From NCBI RefSeq assembly GCF_004137795.1, contig NZ_NWTM01000006.1:124001-188000 (forward strand): a DNA stretch of 64,000 nt. Direction: 5' to 3'. A program made the position numbers and the translations under genes. Under the pieces are notes generated by a model, which was not told where the DNA came from, searched no databases, and was given only the letters and a program-made list of their open reading frames with translations. Each line of letters begins with the position of its first letter. Position 1 is the stretch's first letter. Source of the DNA: Pectobacterium zantedeschiae (GTDB lineage: Bacteria; Pseudomonadota; Gammaproteobacteria; Enterobacterales; Enterobacteriaceae). This document shows, piece after piece, positions 31,315-40,535 of the stretch.

Positions 31315-32484
31315 TTAGCTGTTGACCGACGCGGCCAGATTCACCAGATATTTATCGGTGATGCGCTGGCGCAGGGTGAGATTTTCCAGAGGCGGAACAG
31401 GGGTATAGTCGTAATCGATATACAGTTTCCCGGCCTTGAGGGTGTCTTTATCGTTGGCGGTTTCATCGAACCAGCAATCGGCGTCAATGATGTAGCCGCC
31501 CGTTTTCAGCTCACGGAATTTGGCCTTGATACCTTCGATAATGTCTTTGATAAGCGTCGGGGTAACGGGCTTGTCCACCGCCCACAGGTGCGCTTCGGCC
31601 ATCGTGTCGGCCAGCACCTGCGCGGTGCGGGTGTAGCTCTCAAACAGGAACAGCGGATCGTCAGAACAGGTGCGGTTACCCCAAAATCGAAAGCCGTCTT
31701 TACGAACCAGCGTGGTGATGCCTGCCTGATTCAGCAAATCCGCATCGGTGCCGGGTGCCTGCAAATCCCAATACACCGACGCGCTGATACCTGTCACGCC
31801 GTTCACGCCGACGTTAGACAGGGTTTTATGCCATCCGGTTTCTTGGTCGATTTTGGCGCGCAGCCCTAACGCGCGGGCGGTGGCATATGCCGTGGTACTG
31901 GCGTTGGCCGTGGTGTCCCACGCGATAAAATCCGGCCAGATCACCATCAATTCCCGCTGGCTGAAATTCTCGCGGTAGTTGATGGCGTCCGACAGGGTTT
32001 TGCAGCCCCACGCGCTGACGTAACCAAAGGCACGCAGCGACTGACAGACCGACGCTAACGCGGTGGCAACGGGTAACGAATCCAGCCCCGGCGCACCGAG
32101 AATGCGCGGTTTTACGCCCGTGACGGTCAGCGCATCTAACAACGCTTTCATACCGGTGTATTTGCCGTTTTCGTCACTGCCGCCGATCACGTTGCTGATG
32201 GTTTCGGCCTCGTCTTTGCCCTCAGCCACGCGCACCACAACGGTAACGGGCTTGGACTGGTCGGCGATAGCTAACAGGGCAGCGGCCAGCGTGCCTTTTT
32301 TCCCGGCCTTGCCGACGGCGGACAGCACGTTGGTAATCAGTACCGGGGTATTGAGGGGAAAGGTGGCCGCGTCGGCATCGGATGCGGTACACACCATGCC
32401 GATAATGGCCGTGGAAACAGTGGAAATAACGCGCGTGCCGTCGTTAATCTCGACGACCTGCACGCCGTGGTGAAAATCACTCAT
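31315..32484 (-). CDS. FI: tail sheath protein gpFI
   Basis: 389-aa contractile sheath subunit. Conserved start with [16 protein letters not shown] and C-terminal [14 protein letters not shown]-type strand. First gene of the FI-FII-E-T-U-D operon, so a late promoter should lie in 32485-32739. Confidence 0.96.
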   Translation of the reverse strand: MSDFHHGVQVVEINDGTRVISTVSTAIIGMVCTASDADAATFPLNTPVLITNVLSAVGKAGKKGTLAAALLAIADQSKPVTVVVRVAEGKDEAETISNVIGGSDENGKYTGMKALLDALTVTGVKPRILGAPGLDSLPVATALASVCQSLRAFGYVSAWGCKTLSDAINYRENFSQRELMVIWPDFIAWDTTANASTTAYATARALGLRAKIDQETGWHKTLSNVGVNGVTGISASVYWDLQAPGTDADLLNQAGITTLVRKDGFRFWGNRTCSDDPLFLFESYTRTAQVLADTMAEAHLWAVDKPVTPTLIKDIIEGIKAKFRELKTGGYIIDADCWFDETANDKDTLKAGKLYIDYDYTPVPPLENLTLRQRITDKYLVNLAASVNS

Positions 32485-32739
32485 AAATTCAGACTCCAGC
32501 TAATAGCACGATTGCTGCATTAGGAGCGGCTATTGTCTGGCGGGTCGCAGGCGTGGGCGAGTCATGCTGGTAGGGTGGAGGCTGGCACAACACCGGGGCG
32601 GAAAACAGGCATGAAAAAAGCCCACCGTTGGCGGACGGTGGGCTTGCTTTCCCCGGCGTATCATTATTATTTTAAAACCAATCACATAATGACATTCGAC
32701 GTGGTTATTTTATAAACGTTTATACAGATCAATTATGCA
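32485..32739. other. spacer between tail fibre assembly gene and FI
   Basis: Holds a GC-rich terminator GCCCACCGT/ACGGTGGGC (about 32619-32642) after gene G and presumably the FI late promoter. I did not find a clean TGT-N12-ACA Ogr site. A 14-bp palindrome TATAAACGTTTATA is at 32711-32724. The segment about 32615-32755 resembles DNA outside attR at 61264-61405. Confidence 0.6.
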
Positions 32740-33186
32740 TTATTGATCGGCTGTAGCGATCAATTCGCCACCCGGTGCCAACGGCCAGTCGATATCTGGC
32801 GCTGTAGATACGTCCACTTTCGTGAGGGCATAACGATACTTTTGCCAGTCGGATAAGATGAGTTTATCGCGTTCATCAATATAACCGCCGTCTAATGCGT
32901 CTTTCAGGGGGGCGATCATTTCTGTCGCGTGTGCTAACAACGCCGTTTTTTGGTTTGCCGCCATGCTGGCTAATGCTGCTTTGGTGATTGAGGGGGCGTT
33001 AATCCAGACCGGACGCCCTTTTTTCGCCCCCAGCATTTTCCCAGCCGGAGGAACTTGCCGCCAGTATGTGCGCGTTTCAACTGGCGTCAGCGTGACTGTA
33101 TCGGCGGGCAATGTCCCTGCCGCTGCATATTCATCCTGCCATGCTGTCTGGTAAAAACCGTTGGTTGTCGGTGAATAGAGAATCAT
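32740..33186 (-). CDS. G: tail fibre assembly protein gpG (Tfa family)
   Basis: About 148 aa, chaperone for fibre trimerisation. The C-terminal motif DWQKYRYALTKVDV followed by DIDWP is the Tfa signature. Start at 33186 (or 33189) is set by GAGG just upstream. Confidence 0.88.
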   Translation of the reverse strand: MILYSPTTNGFYQTAWQDEYAAAGTLPADTVTLTPVETRTYWRQVPPAGKMLGAKKGRPVWINAPSITKAALASMAANQKTALLAHATEMIAPLKDALDGGYIDERDKLILSDWQKYRYALTKVDVSTAPDIDWPLAPGGELIATADQ

Positions 33187-33196
33187 CATTACCTCA

Positions 33197-35047
33197 TTAC
33201 TGGCCGATGGCAAAAATCAGCGGATAGGCCAGACCCTGCGTACCCGTCCCGAACCATTGTGGAAACACTTTTATATTGGTGTTTGTCCATTGTGATACCT
33301 GAAAAATCTGGTCACTCTGAATCGTGTCATTTCCTTTTGTAAACACCCCGGCAAACAGACATTTTGAGGGAAAGACGACAGGGAACGATATTGCTGGATA
33401 TTCGGTTCTTTCGTCACTGCAAATCGGCCCCGTCATCCACTGAATGATTAAGCCGCCCGGCTTATCTGGAATGCGCACGTAATCCGCTTCTGTTAACGTC
33501 CGGGTACCCAATAAACTCAGCAATGCCGATAGGCTCTGGTCGGTTTCTGCTTTCGTGTACGCGCCGACATCGGCGGCTGTCGGCTTGAATCCGGTATGAT
33601 AGAGCTTGACCGGATCTAACCATTTACCATTATTTTGTTTATACAATGAAAAATCATACGCGGGGGACGTCATATCCTCTTCAACCAGTGCAAATCCGTA
33701 GTATTCATGATCAAAGAAATCTTCACCGTTTGCATTCCCTCCACGATGGCGTACCGAGATGTGACAACGCCAGCGTCCGTTCCCGCTCATTTCTCTCACG
33801 CTGCCCATTGACTGCGAACGGGTTAGATATTCCAGATAATCAGGGAATGAAGCGGGCTTATAGGATGTACCCACATTCTGAACGGCACCTTTTATTGTCC
33901 CTGCGCCCCCGTTCCCCTGTGATAATGGCAGTGTGAGGCCGATATGTTCACGAAACAGTGGTTTATCGGGAATGTCCGCGCCGTTCTGGTCTTTTGCCAG
34001 CTTTCCAGCCAGCGCATTCAATACCGTGGTGGAGAAATTCGGATCATTACCCAACGCATTCGCCAGCTCTTGCAGCGTATCAAGCGCCGCAGGGGAACCG
34101 TTCACCAGTGCGGCTACCGCTGCTTTGACAAAAGCCGTGGTCGCTATCTGCGTATCGTTTGCCGCTGCCCCGGCGGTGGGGGCTGTCGGCGTTCCGGTCA
34201 GCACCGGGCTGACTTTGGGCGCATACTGCGTGTGCGGATCAGCCGCTGACGCATGGGCATTGAGCTTATTGGCGGCGTCCGCTTTCGCCTCTGCAATCGC
34301 ATTCAGGATGGTTGCTGAGAAAGCCGGATCGTTACCCAGCGCCGCCGCCAACTCTTGCAACGTATCCAGCGCCCCCGGCGACCCGTTAACCAATGCGGCA
34401 ATAGCCGCTTTCACAAAGGCCGTGGTTGCCAACTGAGTGTCATTCGATGCCTGCGTAGCCGTGGGCGCGGTGGGCTTGCCTGTCAGTGCCGGGCTAGCCT
34501 TTGGCGCATACTGCGGGTGTGGATCAGCGGCGGCAAGATGTAGCCGCATCACGTTGTCAGCGTAGGCTTTCACCTCGATTACGGCGTTATCGACATAGCT
34601 CCGCGTTGCCAGCACCACAGCCGGGTCGATTTTCAGTGTCACGGCGTCGGTACTGCTGACAATCAAAATCATGCGCACGGTCTGAATGCGGCCGCTTCCC
34701 TGCTGCAATAGCGGCTTGTACGTTTCCGGGCAATTGGCGACCGCAATCAGATTGCCGTCGTCATCAAACAGGCCAACCTCACGCACCCACCAACCACCCT
34801 CATTTTCGGGGATTACCTGCTCGGCGATAATCTGGCTGGGGTTTTTCGGGTCAACACTCAGGGTATTCAACGCCGCCCGGCGCTGTTCGTTAATCAGCGC
34901 CGTTTGTGCCGGGTTCGGTGTCGGCAAGACGCCGCCGCCGTCACCGACGGCCATTTGGGTAATGTTCAGGCGGCTACCCAGCGCGGTCGCGTTAGCCAGT
35001 TTGGCCGCGCCGATGTTCGTTAACAGGGCAAAATAGGTTGCACTCAT
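33197..35047 (-). CDS. H: tail fibre protein gpH
   Basis: 616 aa receptor-binding fibre. The N-terminal ~150 residues are the conserved baseplate-attachment domain. Then come two ~95-residue shaft repeats beginning ADPHPQYAPK (about residue 170) and ADPHTQYAPK (about 265). The C-terminal head (IIQWMTGPICSDE...) resembles gp53-like fibre tips. The central and distal parts would set host range. Confidence 0.92.
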   Translation of the reverse strand: MSATYFALLTNIGAAKLANATALGSRLNITQMAVGDGGGVLPTPNPAQTALINEQRRAALNTLSVDPKNPSQIIAEQVIPENEGGWWVREVGLFDDDGNLIAVANCPETYKPLLQQGSGRIQTVRMILIVSSTDAVTLKIDPAVVLATRSYVDNAVIEVKAYADNVMRLHLAAADPHPQYAPKASPALTGKPTAPTATQASNDTQLATTAFVKAAIAALVNGSPGALDTLQELAAALGNDPAFSATILNAIAEAKADAANKLNAHASAADPHTQYAPKVSPVLTGTPTAPTAGAAANDTQIATTAFVKAAVAALVNGSPAALDTLQELANALGNDPNFSTTVLNALAGKLAKDQNGADIPDKPLFREHIGLTLPLSQGNGGAGTIKGAVQNVGTSYKPASFPDYLEYLTRSQSMGSVREMSGNGRWRCHISVRHRGGNANGEDFFDHEYYGFALVEEDMTSPAYDFSLYKQNNGKWLDPVKLYHTGFKPTAADVGAYTKAETDQSLSALLSLLGTRTLTEADYVRIPDKPGGLIIQWMTGPICSDERTEYPAISFPVVFPSKCLFAGVFTKGNDTIQSDQIFQVSQWTNTNIKVFPQWFGTGTQGLAYPLIFAIGQ

Positions 35048-35655
35048 GCGGTTACGCTCACGTTGTCGATTAAATGAAGTGCTGCCCCGGTCACATCCAG
35101 ACCGGACACAGTAATTGTTTCAGGAAAATAGGGGTAAACGGTCAGCGCGTCGCCGTCATAAGACAGGGCGGCTACATAGGCCGCGCCCTGTGTGTCTAGG
35201 TTGATATTTAGCCCCAGCAGGTGCCGCGAGGCGGGCTTAGCGTCGGCAATCAGCCGCTCCAGCTCGTAAAACGTTTCCTCGGTAATGCCGCTATCCTGCA
35301 CGCCAATATCCAGGCGAAACGTGCCTGGCTCTCCGCCGTTCTGAAACCATTCACTGATACGGATCAGATAACCAAACGGCTCCACCACACGCCGCAGCGC
35401 ACCAATCGTGCCTTTGTGACGGTGGATAAAGAACGCATCGCGGATCACCTGACGTTTCACGCTCTCCGGCCATGCCTCATCCCAGCGGTCAACGGAAAAC
35501 GCCCACGCCAGATACGGCAGCAGGTTAGGCGGGCAGGTGTCCGGGTTCCACAGCAGACGCAGGGGAACGGGTACGCGGGTAATCTCGGCACAGGCGGTGG
35601 CGGCGGCCACTTCCAGCGCAGACGACCCGACAGGCAGCAGGCGGGTATCACTCAT
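35044..35655 (-). CDS. I: baseplate wedge/tail protein gpI
   Basis: 203 aa, P2 gpI. Start MSDTRLLPVGSSALE at 35655 overlaps the J stop as ATGAGTGA; the frame to 35670 is not needed. Confidence 0.93.
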   Translation of the reverse strand: MSDTRLLPVGSSALEVAAATACAEITRVPVPLRLLWNPDTCPPNLLPYLAWAFSVDRWDEAWPESVKRQVIRDAFFIHRHKGTIGALRRVVEPFGYLIRISEWFQNGGEPGTFRLDIGVQDSGITEETFYELERLIADAKPASRHLLGLNINLDTQGAAYVAALSYDGDALTVYPYFPETITVSGLDVTGAALHLIDNVSVTA

Positions 35656-36556
35656 CGGCACCGCCCACACCCAGCCGATAGCCGGAACAATAGGACGCCT
35701 GCGCGTCAGTCAGCACGATATCGTCGGCGGGTGTCGTCAGCTCGACCCGTTGCACGCCCTCGACGTGCAGCGCAGCGTAAATCGCCGAGCGACGAATATC
35801 CCGCCCTAATCGGTGCTGCGCACTGATATAGGTTTTTAATTTCTGCTCGGCCGCAGCGCGAACAGGCTCTTTTTCCGGTCCCGAATACAGATACAGCGTG
35901 GCGTCAATCTCATACGGAACAATCACAGCAGACTGTACCGTGACCCGGTCAGCTACCGGGCGCACGTCTTCGCCGTTCAGGGCGGCGGCCACGATGGCGA
36001 CCAGCTCCGTGCTGGCGCTGCCGTCTCCCTCGCGTGACAGTACCGACACCGTCACGCTGGCCGGGCTGGGGCTGATAACTGACACATCCGCCACACGCCC
36101 GTCGGCGCTGCGTCCGTGGTACTGATAGGCACCGACCGACCCGGCAACGCTCAAGCCCTCAAACGACTGTTGAATGCGCAGGCGGAAATCGCTGTCGGAT
36201 TCCATCAGGGCAGGCGTGGGCGGCAGGGTCGAATTGTCTGCCGGATTAATCACCAGACGGGACACGCTGAAATTTGCGCCGAGCTGGTCGAGGTCATCAC
36301 CCTGCGCAAACGCCACCATCACGGCGCGTGCCGCTTCATTGACGCGCTGGCGCCACAGTAATTCACGGTAGGCGTTTTCCTGTAGCAGCTTGACGATCGG
36401 ATCGGATTCCAGCGACAGCGTGCGTGCGACAGCGGCGCGCTGGTCTTCCGGGTAGAGCGACAGCAGCATGGCTTTGCGCTCGGTGTAAATCGCCTCGTAG
36501 TCCAGTTCTTCCACCACGGCAGGCGCGGGAAGCTGGCTTAAATCAATCATCGCCAT
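35648..36556 (-). CDS. J: baseplate protein gpJ
   Basis: 302 aa, P2 gpJ family (T4 gp6-like wedge protein). N-terminus MAMIDLSQLPAPAVVEELDYE is typical. Confidence 0.95.
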   Translation of the reverse strand: MAMIDLSQLPAPAVVEELDYEAIYTERKAMLLSLYPEDQRAAVARTLSLESDPIVKLLQENAYRELLWRQRVNEAARAVMVAFAQGDDLDQLGANFSVSRLVINPADNSTLPPTPALMESDSDFRLRIQQSFEGLSVAGSVGAYQYHGRSADGRVADVSVISPSPASVTVSVLSREGDGSASTELVAIVAAALNGEDVRPVADRVTVQSAVIVPYEIDATLYLYSGPEKEPVRAAAEQKLKTYISAQHRLGRDIRRSAIYAALHVEGVQRVELTTPADDIVLTDAQASYCSGYRLGVGGADE

Positions 36557-36559
36557 TGG

Positions 36560-36904
36560 TCAGCTCACAGAAACAGAAAGGAAAAAGGCGTTGCTGTCAG
36601 CCAGCGCGCCTGTGATATCAACGTACAACTGACCGTCGAATGCGCTGGTCAGGTTGATGGCCGTCAGCGTGATGCGTGGTTCCCAGCGCAGCAGCGCCAT
36701 GTAACACGCTGCCATGACCTGCAATTTCACTGCGGGGTTTTGTGGCTGGTCGATCAGCGCCGACAGCAGCGAACCGTAATCACGGCGCATCACCCGCGAC
36801 CCGATGGGCGTGATGAGAATATCGCGCACGCTCTGGCGAATGTGCTCAAGGTCGCCGAGCGTCTGACCGCTGTCACGGCTCATGCCGAGGTAACGCGCGG
36901 TCAT
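36560..36904 (-). CDS. W: baseplate protein gpW (gp25-like)
   Basis: 114 aa with IRQSVRDILITPIGSRVMRRDYGS, the gp25/lysozyme-like baseplate signature. Overlaps V by 4 bp. Confidence 0.95.
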   Translation of the reverse strand: MTARYLGMSRDSGQTLGDLEHIRQSVRDILITPIGSRVMRRDYGSLLSALIDQPQNPAVKLQVMAACYMALLRWEPRITLTAINLTSAFDGQLYVDITGALADSNAFFLSVSVS

Positions 36905-37536
36905 AGTGGTGCACCCGTTATGCCGCCGCTGTCGCCGGGGTGTTTGTGGGTGTGCAACACTTTGCCATTGGACGACAGCGACCCGCCGGAATGCTCTATG
37001 TTGCCGCTCATTGTGCCGCCTTGTTTCACCTCCAGCGTTCCGGTAATCAGCTTGTTGGTGCAGACCACTTCCGGCGTGTCTAACGTGATGCGCGTGGAGG
37101 CGTTCACGGTGACCAGCGGCGCGGTGGCAGTAATGGATTCAGAGGCGGTGATATCGGCGGTTTTAATCCCGCTGACGGTCAGCGCCCCGGTTGCGGGTTC
37201 GTACTCAATAATCGCACCGTCGGGAAAGCTGATATGTAACGCATCGGCAGACGCCGACGGCGCGGGGTTGTTATCGGAATAGATGCCGGGCAGCACAAAG
37301 GCGGTGTCCAGTTCGCCGCCGATGGACAGGATCAACACCTGTTCACCAATGGACGGTGCCCACCAGTCGCGTGAACGTCCGGCACGGCGCGTCAGCCAGT
37401 TCAACCAGCCCGTAGTCATTTCTCCGGTTTGTACCCGGCACAGGGCATCCGCTATGTTGACGTGGGTCACGACGCCGACACGGATCATATTGCGCAGTAA
37501 GCGCTGGAGTTCAGTCAGGGTAGCTTGTGTTTTCAT
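36901..37536 (-). CDS. V: baseplate spike protein gpV
   Basis: 211 aa, the membrane-piercing spike. N-terminal OB domain then a beta-helix with repetitive Ile/Thr/Val pattern. The iron-binding HxH lies near the C-terminus (LHTHKHPGD). First gene of the V-W-J-I-H-G operon. Confidence 0.95.
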   Translation of the reverse strand: MKTQATLTELQRLLRNMIRVGVVTHVNIADALCRVQTGEMTTGWLNWLTRRAGRSRDWWAPSIGEQVLILSIGGELDTAFVLPGIYSDNNPAPSASADALHISFPDGAIIEYEPATGALTVSGIKTADITASESITATAPLVTVNASTRITLDTPEVVCTNKLITGTLEVKQGGTMSGNIEHSGGSLSSNGKVLHTHKHPGDSGGITGAPL

Positions 37537-37582
37537 TACTTCATGGTGGATACTTTGAACGACTCACACAAACTTTTGGCGT

Positions 37583-37600
37583 TGTTCCATGATTAGAACA
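37583..37600 (-). promoter_or_regulatory. candidate Ogr-binding site of the V operon
   Basis: TGTTCTAATCATGGAACA on the minus strand is an exact TGT-N12-ACA dyad with extra symmetry (TTGTTC/GAACAA). It is centred about 55 bp upstream of the V start codon, the spacing class known for P2-family late promoters. Confidence 0.7.
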
Positions 37601-37638
37601 ACAGGACGGATTCATCTTCTTTAACGGGATGCCTGGAT

Positions 37639-38697
37639 ATGACGGATTTTTTTAATTCCCATGATGTAAAAGAAGCAATTAACAATTATGCTAATTTTAT
37701 TAATAACATAACTGTAAACTCCGGATTTGAGAGGGAGAAAAATAGAAATCTAGTGACTATATTGAAACATATGAATGAACACTCCGAGGAATGGAATGAA
37801 AATACACAATACACCATAAACTCCGTAGCCGTTGATTTTATTCGTGAATTCGCTAACAAAAGCAATCAAGTCGGTGAAATAGATTTTATTTTTTCCACTG
37901 TGTTCAGGTTTTTGATGGAGTTAAGTTTTAATCAAAAAGATAATCTAAGTGCTGAACTGGATGAATTTAAGTTTTTTACCATTAGAAATAAAGCTCAATT
38001 TTCAGATAAAGCGAAAAAAATAATAGAATACTCATTGAGTTGCTTACCTTTTGATTTAATTAGAAATGAATATCATAATGATGATATTCAATATTTCAAA
38101 AAAGCAGCTAAAGCTGAACGACTGATGAAGGAACGGATCGATGGGTGGGATTTAAGACTGGAGGAGAAAATAGAAAAAGCTGAAGCGTTAAAATCAAAAC
38201 TCGATGAGCAAGAAACGGCTTATAATTTTGTTGGGCTATATCACGGCTATAATACTTTATCGAAAGATAAAAGGTCCGAATTAAATCGAGCTTTTATTTT
38301 TACTTTTTCACTTGCTTTTTTAGTTTTGCTTCCATTTTCTGTGAGTGTTTTTTTAGTATACAAAGAAATGATTAAGTTCGATTCCATAATTTCCTCGTTA
38401 AATCTACTTCCATTCTTTACATTAACATTTATATTTATTTATTATTTTAGAATTTCCCTTGTTAATTACATATCCATAAAGGCTCAAGTGAATCAGATTG
38501 AATTAAGGAAAACACTTTGCAGTTTTATACAAAAATACTCTGAGTATGCGAAAGAAATGAAAGCTAATGATGGAACTTCACTAGAGAAGTTTGAATCAAT
38601 AATTTTTTCAAATATCATGCCCTCAGAAGATAAGATCCCTTCAACCTTTGACGGAATTGAGCAAATAGCGAAATTGATTGAGAGTATTAAAAAATAA
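37639..38697 (+). CDS. cargo protein: coiled-coil with two TM segments, unknown function
   Basis: 352 aa encoded opposite to its neighbours and clearly AT-richer than the tail genes. Layout: soluble N-terminal helical domain (1-150), charged coiled-coil (about 155-195), two TM helices (about 218-240 and 255-275) and a ~75-residue cytosolic C-terminal helical tail. No enzyme motif is visible. Position between S and V is a P2-family cargo locus. The same topology is seen in the 466-aa protein at 58006. A membrane effector for superinfection exclusion or abortive infection is a reasonable guess only. Confidence 0.7.
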   Translation: MTDFFNSHDVKEAINNYANFINNITVNSGFEREKNRNLVTILKHMNEHSEEWNENTQYTINSVAVDFIREFANKSNQVGEIDFIFSTVFRFLMELSFNQKDNLSAELDEFKFFTIRNKAQFSDKAKKIIEYSLSCLPFDLIRNEYHNDDIQYFKKAAKAERLMKERIDGWDLRLEEKIEKAEALKSKLDEQETAYNFVGLYHGYNTLSKDKRSELNRAFIFTFSLAFLVLLPFSVSVFLVYKEMIKFDSIISSLNLLPFFTLTFIFIYYFRISLVNYISIKAQVNQIELRKTLCSFIQKYSEYAKEMKANDGTSLEKFESIIFSNIMPSEDKIPSTFDGIEQIAKLIESIKK

Positions 38698-38704
38698 AAA
38701 TGAA

Positions 38705-38724
38705 GCCCCGCCATCAAGCGGGGC
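38705..38724 (-). terminator. terminator of the ORF6N gene
   Basis: GCCCCGC/GCGGGGC stem (38705-38711 with 38718-38724), followed on the minus strand by a T-rich stretch. Lies in the gap between the convergent cargo gene and ORF6N gene. Confidence 0.8.
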
Positions 38725-38737
38725 AGTTAGCAATAAA

Positions 38738-39370
38738 TCAGTTCTGCTTACTCAGTTCATCACACTCTGCACGCTTATCCTTCAATAATCGCATCAACAG
38801 ATTCACGGTATTAACCGCTGACCCGTGTTTGCAATCCAGTGTTGGGAATAGTGCCTGCATATGCGGCCAAAAATCCGTTGTTAGATATTCTACTGATTTG
38901 AATAACGCATTCAGTTGCGAAGTTTGGATATGGTTGAAGATAAGCGGTGTCTCAGGAATATAAAATTCCAGCTCGCAAGGGTGAACGGGCTTTTGCGGTA
39001 GTGGCTGAACGTCTTTTACCTGCGGGTTGAAATAGCAGTCTTCCAACTTCTCGAACACATCCCACGCCTGATCGGTTTCCAGCATCTTGGCGTGACGTGC
39101 TGCTCCGCGTTCTGTCCAAAGGATGAGGCTACGGGCGCGTTTACCGACTAACCCGTTTAAATCGGGTCTGTTCTTAAATTCTTTTAATTCTGAATTGGTT
39201 ATCTTGAAATAATGCTTACCACAAACAAAGCGTTGCGCATTATTGAGGTAGTTGTCAGAAATGTTTTTAGGTTTTGAACCATAAAGCTGAGCTAAGAGTT
39301 CAGTAGTAATGACAGGGACATTGTTGTGTGTGACAACGGAAAGGCTTTCTACAGATAGTTGAGTAGTCAT
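38738..39370 (-). CDS. ORF6N-domain protein, putative antirepressor
   Basis: 210 aa. The N-terminal ~100 residues match the ORF6N DNA-binding domain (PVITTELLAQLYGSK, then NNAQRFVCGKHYFKI and LILWTERGAARHAKML). The C-terminal half is unassigned. ORF6N/KilA-N/BRO proteins are common phage antirepressors. SD GAGG is 5 bases before the ATG and is flanked by a sequence that can fold into a long hairpin (39379-39439), suggesting RNA control of translation. Confidence 0.75.
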   Translation of the reverse strand: MTTQLSVESLSVVTHNNVPVITTELLAQLYGSKPKNISDNYLNNAQRFVCGKHYFKITNSELKEFKNRPDLNGLVGKRARSLILWTERGAARHAKMLETDQAWDVFEKLEDCYFNPQVKDVQPLPQKPVHPCELEFYIPETPLIFNHIQTSQLNALFKSVEYLTTDFWPHMQALFPTLDCKHGSAVNTVNLLMRLLKDKRAECDELSKQN

Positions 39371-39378
39371 GATGACCT

Positions 39379-39439
39379 CGTTAATTTTTTCGAGTTACCA
39401 CAAACGGTGTGGTGCCGGGAGGCTCGAAACGGCTTAACG
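39379..39439 (-). promoter_or_regulatory. SD-adjacent hairpin controlling the ORF6N gene
   Basis: On the minus strand, box B (39439-39423) pairs with box A' (39394-39379) in two helices of 7 and 6 bp around a small internal loop, with an inner hairpin CCACA/TGTGG (39398-39412). A' runs directly into the Shine-Dalgarno, so folding would restrict initiation. Confidence 0.6.
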
Positions 39440-39468
39440 AAACCGCGGACTTATTTCCCTTGCGGGTA

Positions 39469-39537
39469 TTATATTAGTCGCCCTCCCGACATTGAGCGGG
39501 GTGTGGCCGCGCTATGCGTCCACTGAATGACAGGCAT
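39469..39537 (-). CDS. 22-codon leader ORF upstream of the ORF6N gene
   Basis: ATG at 39537, stop at 39469, 22 codons, lying between box A (39571-39588) and box B (39423-39439). No strong SD. Could be a translated leader that couples ribosome movement to the RNA fold, or chance. Confidence 0.35.
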   Translation of the reverse strand: MPVIQWTHSAATPRSMSGGRLI

Positions 39538-39540
39538 AAA

Positions 39541-39600
39541 AAATCCAACACTATCGGGGTTGGTTGTCCGCGTTAAGAGGTTTTCGAGGCCTCGTGGAGC
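39541..39600 (-). ncRNA. candidate C4-like antisense RNA
   Basis: Minus strand: -35 TTGATT (39632-39627), 18-bp spacer, -10 TATGGT (39608-39603). About 60 nt would follow, ending at a CCAAC/GTTGG stem plus T6 near 39541. It contains box A (39588-39571), which is complementary to box B in two 7-bp blocks. Two-box antisense control ahead of an antirepressor is the logic of P1/P7 C4 RNA. Confidence 0.4.
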
Positions 39601-39637
39601 GAACCATAGCGGAAACTGTCAGGTAAAATCAACCGTT

Positions 39638-40087
39638 TTATCTACTTAGATGTTCTATCACCAATCCTTCAACCTCTTTTATCTCCCGATCGCTGAACCC
39701 CAGCAGCGGCCTTGCCTCGTATTGCACATCGGCACTATTACGATTAGGTCGATCGCGCAGGCCGTAATGATGCACCCGCGCCATGCGCTGCACCCGTCCG
39801 ATAAATTCCACGCTGGCCGCATCGACAGTGCCTTTGGCTTTCAGGTATTTTGCGGTTCGCAGTTTCTGGAACATCTGGCGTTTAACCCGACCTTTCTTGC
39901 CCTTGATTGGCTGGGCTTTACGCGGGGCATAGGGGGTGCCGTCCGGTGCTGTCTGCGCTTTGATGTGATGTTGCTGGCTACCGCGCAGGGCTTTTGCCAC
40001 CGTTCCGGCCAGTTTTCGACGGCCTGACGCCGACAGGCTGGCAAGCAGCCCGGCCAGCTTGTCGTCAAACGGTTTCAGCTCATTCAT
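39638..40087 (-). CDS. S: tail completion protein gpS
   Basis: 149 aa, P2 gpS family (phage virion morphogenesis). C-terminal VHHYGLRDRPNR-type segment is conserved. Last structural gene of the O-S operon; overlaps R by 8 bp. Confidence 0.93.
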   Translation of the reverse strand: MNELKPFDDKLAGLLASLSASGRRKLAGTVAKALRGSQQHHIKAQTAPDGTPYAPRKAQPIKGKKGRVKRQMFQKLRTAKYLKAKGTVDAASVEFIGRVQRMARVHHYGLRDRPNRNSADVQYEARPLLGFSDREIKEVEGLVIEHLSR

Positions 40088-40535
40088 TCCACTGGCTCAC
40101 TAATTCACCGTTGATATACATGGAATCCGGGCGCGCTACGGGAACAGGTAACGGCGGTTCTGGCGCGTGGGTCACATGCAATGCCTTGTCTACCTCTTTG
40201 ACGATCACACGCTCAGTGAGTTTCAGGCTGATGCTGATATCACAGCTACCGTTATCGTTAATGTCAGCCAGATAGGTAAAGCCCTTACGATCATGGCCGA
40301 TATCCGGCTGATTTTCACGTACCCACGCCTGAATCGGCACTAATAACCAGTCGATATCGTCAGTAAAATCCGTGATAACCAGATTCAGCGTGTACTGGTT
40401 CTCAAACGACAGCGACGCGGCCAGCGTGGACACTACCGTGCCGCTGTCGATAAAGACATGCAGCATATCCGGGTTATTTTTCAGTACCGGCACCGCGTCA
40501 TTTAAGGCGCTGCGCAGGCTGTTGGGTTTCAGCAT
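40080..40535 (-). CDS. R: tail completion protein gpR
   Basis: 151 aa from MLKPNSLRSALNDAVPVL at 40535; upstream frame lies within lysC. P2 gpR is 155 aa. Confidence 0.92.
   Translation of the reverse strand: MLKPNSLRSALNDAVPVLKNNPDMLHVFIDSGTVVSTLAASLSFENQYTLNLVITDFTDDIDWLLVPIQAWVRENQPDIGHDRKGFTYLADINDNGSCDISISLKLTERVIVKEVDKALHVTHAPEPPLPVPVARPDSMYINGELVSQWNE

Noticed and set aside
32485-32600. Ogr site for the FI operon
   Set aside because: A shared TTGTGCCAGC string occurs here and before O, but no TGT-N12-ACA dyad could be placed; not claimed.
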